From JBKBKC01 sp046294265 (GTDB lineage Bacteria > Pseudomonadota > Alphaproteobacteria > Rhodobacterales > Rhodobacteraceae): a DNA stretch of 64,000 nucleotides. This document shows positions 60,332 to 64,000 of this stretch, one piece after another. The position numbers and the translations under genes were made by a program. The stretch covers positions 1 through 64,000 of the forward strand of contig JBKBKC010000015.1 in NCBI GenBank assembly GCA_046294265.1. The letters are read 5' to 3'. How positions within the stretch are numbered: the stretch's first letter is position 1; every line of letters begins with the position of its first letter. The notes below the pieces were generated by a model. The model searched no databases. It was not told where the DNA came from and saw only the letters and a program-made list of their open reading frames with translations.

Positions 60332-61669
60332 ATGCAGGATGTGGTGATCCGGGGCGCCGAGGTGGTGCTGACGATGGACGGAGCGCGGCGCGAGGTTGCG
60401 GCCGGCGATGTGCTGCTGCGCGGTGGCGTGGTGGCGGCGGTTGGCGTGGGGCTGGCGGCGCCGGGGGCGCAGGTGGTGCGGGCGGCAGGCTGCGTGGTGA
60501 CGCCGGGGCTGGTGAACACGCATCACCATCTGTTCCAGACCCTGACGCGGGCGGTGCCGGGGGGGCAGGATGCGCTGCTGTTCGGATGGTTGCGCGCGCT
60601 TTATCCGGTCTGGGCGCGGTTCGGGCCGCAGGAGATGTTCGTTTCGGCGCAGGTGGGGCTGGCGGAACTGGCGCTGTCGGGCTGTTCGACGAGTTCGGAT
60701 CATCTGTATCTGTTCCCGAACGGCGCGCGGCTGGACGACACCATTGCGGCGGCGGCCGAGGTGGGGCTGCGGTTCCATCCCACGCGCGGCGCGATGAGCA
60801 TCGGCGAAAGTGCCGGGGGCCTGCCGCCCGATGCGCTGGTGGAGGGGGAGGCGGCGATCCTGTCGGACATGGCGCGGGTGGTGGATACGTTCCACGACCC
60901 CGCCACGGGGGCGATGTGCCGGGTGGGGCTGGCGCCCTGTTCGCCGTTTTCCGTCAGCACCGACCTGATGCGCGAGGCGGCGCTGCTGGCCCGCGACAAG
61001 CGTGTGCGGCTGCACACCCATCTGGCGGAGAATGACGAGGATGTGGCCTATTCCCTGGCGCGCTTTGGCTGTCGGCCGGGGCAATATGCCGAAGATCTGG
61101 GCTGGACCGGCGACGATGTGTGGCATGCGCATTGCGTGAAGCTGGATGCGGGCGAGATGGCGCTGTTTGCCCGCACCGGCACGGGGGTGGCGCATTGCCC
61201 CTGTTCGAACTGTCGGCTGGGGTCGGGCATCGCCCCGGTGCGCCTGATGCGGGATGCGGGGGTGACGGTGGGGCTGGGCGTGGATGGCTCGGCCTCCAAC
61301 GATGCCGGGAACCTGGTGGGCGAGGCGCGGATGGCGATGCTGCTCCAGCGCGTCGCGCGGGGGGCGGATGCGATGAGCGCGCGTGAGGCGCTGGAGATCG
61401 CCACGCTGGGCGGCGCGCGGGTGCTGGGGCGCGACGATCTGGGGGTCTTGGCGCCGGGGATGCGGGCGGATGTGGCGGTCTGGGATGTGGGGGGCGTGGA
61501 GAGTGCGGGGTCCTGGGACCCGGCGGCGATCCTGCTGGCGGGGCCTTCCCGGGTGAAGCACCTGTTCGTCGAGGGGCGGCAGGTGGTTGCGGACGGCCAG
61601 ATGGTCACGCTAGACCTGCCGCGCGTGATCGAGCGGCAGAACCGGCTGGCGCGGGCGCTGAGGGACTAG
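60332..61669 (+). CDS. 8-oxoguanine deaminase-type amidohydrolase
   Basis: This 445-residue zinc hydrolase of the AtzA/TrzN superfamily has the metal motif His64-x-His66 in VNTHHHLFQTLTRAVP, HTHLAEN in mid-protein and GLGVDGSASND for the catalytic aspartate. The TLTRAVPGGQDALLFGWL stretch is typical of 8-oxoguanine deaminases, which turn 8-oxoguanine into urate. ATG 60332 is chosen; the frame upstream is not conserved. RraB starts 4 bp after its stop. Confidence 0.85.
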   Translation: MQDVVIRGAEVVLTMDGARREVAAGDVLLRGGVVAAVGVGLAAPGAQVVRAAGCVVTPGLVNTHHHLFQTLTRAVPGGQDALLFGWLRALYPVWARFGPQEMFVSAQVGLAELALSGCSTSSDHLYLFPNGARLDDTIAAAAEVGLRFHPTRGAMSIGESAGGLPPDALVEGEAAILSDMARVVDTFHDPATGAMCRVGLAPCSPFSVSTDLMREAALLARDKRVRLHTHLAENDEDVAYSLARFGCRPGQYAEDLGWTGDDVWHAHCVKLDAGEMALFARTGTGVAHCPCSNCRLGSGIAPVRLMRDAGVTVGLGVDGSASNDAGNLVGEARMAMLLQRVARGADAMSAREALEIATLGGARVLGRDDLGVLAPGMRADVAVWDVGGVESAGSWDPAAILLAGPSRVKHLFVEGRQVVADGQMVTLDLPRVIERQNRLARALRD

Positions 61670-61672
61670 GCG

Positions 61673-62002
61673 ATGGCGAAAGGGCACGATTGGGACGCGC
61701 AGCGGCGCGAAACCTTTGACACCTTCGAGGAGTTGCGCGCGGAGCCTGACCTGCCCAAGCGGGCGGTCGTGCATTTCCTGTTCTACGCCGAGGAGATGGA
61801 GCCCGACTGGGCGGGCTGTGAGGCGGCGCTGGCGGTGCTGGGATTTACCTGCACGCGCGACGAGGAGGAAGGGATGCTGGACGCAGCCATTGGCCCCATC
61901 GACGTGACGCCGGACAGCATCTGGGCCTCGGAGCGCAAGGCGACCGAAGTTGCGCTGGCGTTCGATTTCTGGCCGGACGGGTGGGACATGCTGGAGGCGT
62001 GA
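61673..62002 (+). CDS. Ribonuclease E inhibitor RraB-like protein
   Basis: This 109-residue acidic protein resembles RraB (WDAQRRETFDTFEELRAEP, VVHFLFYAEEMEPDWAGCEA, FDFWPDGWDMLEA). RraB of Escherichia coli binds RNase E and alters its cleavage. The Rhodobacteraceae form is shorter. It starts 4 bp after the deaminase stop and must be cotranscribed with it. Confidence 0.72.
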   Translation: MAKGHDWDAQRRETFDTFEELRAEPDLPKRAVVHFLFYAEEMEPDWAGCEAALAVLGFTCTRDEEEGMLDAAIGPIDVTPDSIWASERKATEVALAFDFWPDGWDMLEA

Positions 62003-62072
62003 CGCCCTTTTCGGGCGCGGCCCCCCTCCCCACGAGGGGGACGGGAAGCGCGCGGGGCGGTCGAGTGCGACC

Positions 62073-63350
62073 TCAGGCCCGCGGGCGACCGCCCAGCCAG
62101 ACCGCCCGCACCGCCCTGTCATCGCCCATCATGATGGTGGGAAACAGCGCCTGCCAGATGTCACCCGCCCGCGCCGAGGCCTGCGCGATGGCGGGGGTGG
62201 AGGCGAGGTCGATCACCACCAGATCGGCCTCCATCCCCGGGGCGATGGTGCCGATCCGGTCCCCGGCATGCAGTGCGCGGGCCGAACCCGCCGTAGCCAG
62301 CCACCACAGCTGCGCGGGGTGCAGCGCCTGCCCGCGCAGTTGCGCCACCTCATAGGCCGCGGCCATGGTGCGCAGCATTGAAAAGGACGACCCCCCCCCG
62401 GTATCCGTCGCCAGCCCCACCCGCAGCACCTGCGCCAGCCCCATGTCGAACAGACCCGAGCCGATGAAGGTGTTGGAGGTGGGACAATGCACCAGTGACG
62501 CCCCCGCCTCGGCCAGCCGGGCCCTCTCGCGGGCGGTCAGGTGGATGGCGTGGCCATAGACGGCGCCGGTCCGCAGGAGGCCCTGCGCCTCGTAGGTATC
62601 CAGATAGTCGCGCGCCTGGGGGAAGAGACCCTGCACCCAGGCGATTTCATCGACCTGTTCGCTCAGATGCGTCTGCATCAGGCAGTCGGGATGCTCGCGC
62701 CAAAGGGCGCCAAGGGCGGCCAGCTGCTCGGGCGTCGAGGTGGGGGAAAAGCGCGGTGTGACCACATAGGACAGCCGGTCCACCCCGTGCCAGGCCCGCA
62801 GCAGGGCCCGGCTGTCGTCATAGGCCGATTGCGGCGTGTCGCGCAGGCCCGCAGGTGCGTTTCGGTCCATGCAGGTCTTGCCCGCCCAGATGCGCTGGCC
62901 CCGTGCCTGCGCGGCCCGCATGATCGCATCGACCGACACCGGATGGACCGTTCCATAGGTGCAAAAGGATGTGGTGCCCTGCGCCAGCGTCAGGTCGCAA
63001 TAGCGCCCCGCCACCTCGGCCGCGTAGGCGGGATCGGCAAAGCGCATCTCCTCGGGAAAGGTGTAGCGGTTCAGCCAGTCGATCAGCCGCTTGCCCCAGG
63101 AGGCGATGATGGCGGTCTGGGGGTAGTGGACATGCGCATCGACGAACCCCGCCGAGATGAGCGCTGCCCCGTAATCGGTCACCCGCACCCCCGGATGTGC
63201 CGCGCGCAGGTTCGCCCCGTCCCCCACCGCCACGATCCGCCCGCCCTCCACCAGCATGCCGCCCCGCGTCCAATGGCGCGCGGCCTGCGGCCCCGCCACG
63301 AAAGGATCGTCGGCAAAGGTCAGCACCTGCCCAAGGATCAGATCGGCCAT
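62073..63350 (-). CDS. guaD: Guanine deaminase
   Basis: This 425-residue zinc hydrolase converts guanine to xanthine. Metal ligands are His73 and His75 in VDAHVHYPQT, followed by QTHLSEQ, YGHAIHL and GLATDTGGGSSFSM. ATG 63350 is used; a GTG directly before it is possible. It converges with the 8-oxoguanine deaminase–RraB pair, so purine salvage genes cluster here. Confidence 0.94.
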   Translation of the reverse strand: MADLILGQVLTFADDPFVAGPQAARHWTRGGMLVEGGRIVAVGDGANLRAAHPGVRVTDYGAALISAGFVDAHVHYPQTAIIASWGKRLIDWLNRYTFPEEMRFADPAYAAEVAGRYCDLTLAQGTTSFCTYGTVHPVSVDAIMRAAQARGQRIWAGKTCMDRNAPAGLRDTPQSAYDDSRALLRAWHGVDRLSYVVTPRFSPTSTPEQLAALGALWREHPDCLMQTHLSEQVDEIAWVQGLFPQARDYLDTYEAQGLLRTGAVYGHAIHLTARERARLAEAGASLVHCPTSNTFIGSGLFDMGLAQVLRVGLATDTGGGSSFSMLRTMAAAYEVAQLRGQALHPAQLWWLATAGSARALHAGDRIGTIAPGMEADLVVIDLASTPAIAQASARAGDIWQALFPTIMMGDDRAVRAVWLGGRPRA

Positions 63351-63417
63351 CACACGCTCCCGTTGCCCCGCCTCACGCTACGCCAAACCGGAGGGGCGGT
63401 AAATTTTGCCCGTGCCA

Positions 63418-63434
63418 CTGTTTTCCGGAAACAG
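63418..63434. promoter_or_regulatory. Palindrome before mgtE
   Basis: CTGTTTTCCGGAAACAG lies between the divergent guaD and mgtE genes and could be an operator. Arms are CTGTTT/AAACAG. Confidence 0.35.
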
Positions 63435-63483
63435 CTTTCGCTAAGCTCCGTGCAATCATTCCAGGCAACGTGAAGGCAGCGCC

Positions 63484-64000
63484 ATGGCGGATACCGCGCA
63501 TGAGGACGAAGACCTGACCCCACGTCGGGTGGCGCAGGTGCTGGCGGCGGTGGCCGAGGGCGATGCCGGCCGGTTGACGCTGCTGCTGGAGCCCATGCAC
63601 CCGGCCGATATCGCCGACCTGCTGGAACAGATCGGCCCGGGCCCCCGGCGCGATCTCTTGCGCATGTGGTCGGGCGAGATCGACGGCGACATCCTGTCCG
63701 AGATCGACGAGTCGATCCGCGAGGAGGTCATCGAATCGATGCCCGCCGATGCGGTGGCCGATGCCGTGCGCGATCTCGATACCGACGATGTGGTTGATAT
63801 CCTGGAGGATCTGGAGGGACCCGAGCAGCAGCGCATCCTTGGCGCGCTGGACAGTGCGGACCGCGTGGCGGTGGAACGCGCGATGTCCTTCCCGGAATAT
63901 TCCGCCGGCCGCCTGATGCAGCGCGAGGTGGTGGTGGCCCCCCTGCACTGGACGGTGGGCGAGGCCATCGATTTCCTGCGGGAGGCAGAGGTGCTGCCCG
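63484..64000 (+). CDS. mgtE: Magnesium transporter MgtE, N-terminal part
   Basis: The gene runs off the window; 172 codons are visible. They encode the N-terminal MgtE domain with superhelical repeats (LLEPMHPADIADLLEQIGPG, EVIESMPADAVADAV, ILEDLEGPEQQRILGAL) and the start of the first CBS domain (YSAGRLMQREVVVAP). The missing part should hold the second CBS domain and the channel. ATG 63484 is the only good start; it follows a weak GAAGGCAGCGCC. Confidence 0.9.
   Translation, partial: MADTAHEDEDLTPRRVAQVLAAVAEGDAGRLTLLLEPMHPADIADLLEQIGPGPRRDLLRMWSGEIDGDILSEIDESIREEVIESMPADAVADAVRDLDTDDVVDILEDLEGPEQQRILGALDSADRVAVERAMSFPEYSAGRLMQREVVVAPLHWTVGEAIDFLREAEVLP

Overview
The window looks like chromosome of a high-GC alphaproteobacterium of the Rhodobacter/Paracoccus group (Rhodobacteraceae, also called Paracoccaceae). 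The reasons are the order hisD–UPF0262–phosphatase and infA–maf–RNase E/G–yacG–tRNA-Phe, the DUF2484 genes beside murB, a DUF1127 gene followed by CCUCCUCCC small-RNA repeats, LexA boxes of the form GTTC-N7-GTTC, and frequent ATGA/GTGA stop-start overlaps. All family assignments are by eye; no search was run.

Layout. 1-2154: an IS110-family (IS1111-type) element with 15-bp inverted repeats, then IS21-like end debris. 2155-8662, minus strand: tRNA-Phe, yacG, RNase E/G, maf, infA, an acetyltransferase, an NTF2-like protein, a LMW phosphatase, UPF0262, an unrecognised protein and hisD. 8862-17446: an orphan pstB-like ATPase, pyruvate carboxylase, a small secreted protein, a UvrD helicase with a LexA box, and a BenE transporter. 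17525-18268: a five-unit small-RNA array behind a DUF1127 gene. 18535-19599: mrp.

19844-49673 holds the division and wall cluster: mraZ, rsmH, ftsL, ftsI, murE, murF, mraY, murD, ftsW, murG, murC, two DUF2484 genes, murB, ddl, ftsQ, ftsA, ftsZ, lpxC, bamD, recN. It makes lipid-linked peptidoglycan precursors, builds the division ring, starts lipid A synthesis and supplies an outer-membrane assembly lipoprotein. Two inserts interrupt it: 28201-31366 (lectin, LysE exporter, ACT-methyltransferase fusion) and 32768-34917 (minus strand, ending in two frameshifted genes). Its 5' region stacks a LexA-type box, a promoter, CCCA boxes on a 10-bp register as expected for MraZ, and a leader of about 290 nt with a strong hairpin, resembling the UpsM leader RNA of Rhodobacter sphaeroides.

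49722-64000 is mixed: an FAD oxidoreductase, DUF1638 and corrinoid protein group with an FNR-type box, a SplB-like radical SAM gene with a LexA-type box, rpmG, a Bax-inhibitor-like protein, regulators, a HisN-like phosphatase, 8-oxoguanine deaminase with RraB, guanine deaminase, and the start of mgtE.

Best leads: the five-unit sRNA array, the SOS/MraZ promoter of the division cluster, three intergenic arrays of 11-bp phased repeats that share a terminal motif and orientation, the probable bridge-RNA region of the IS element, and the ACT-methyltransferase fusion.
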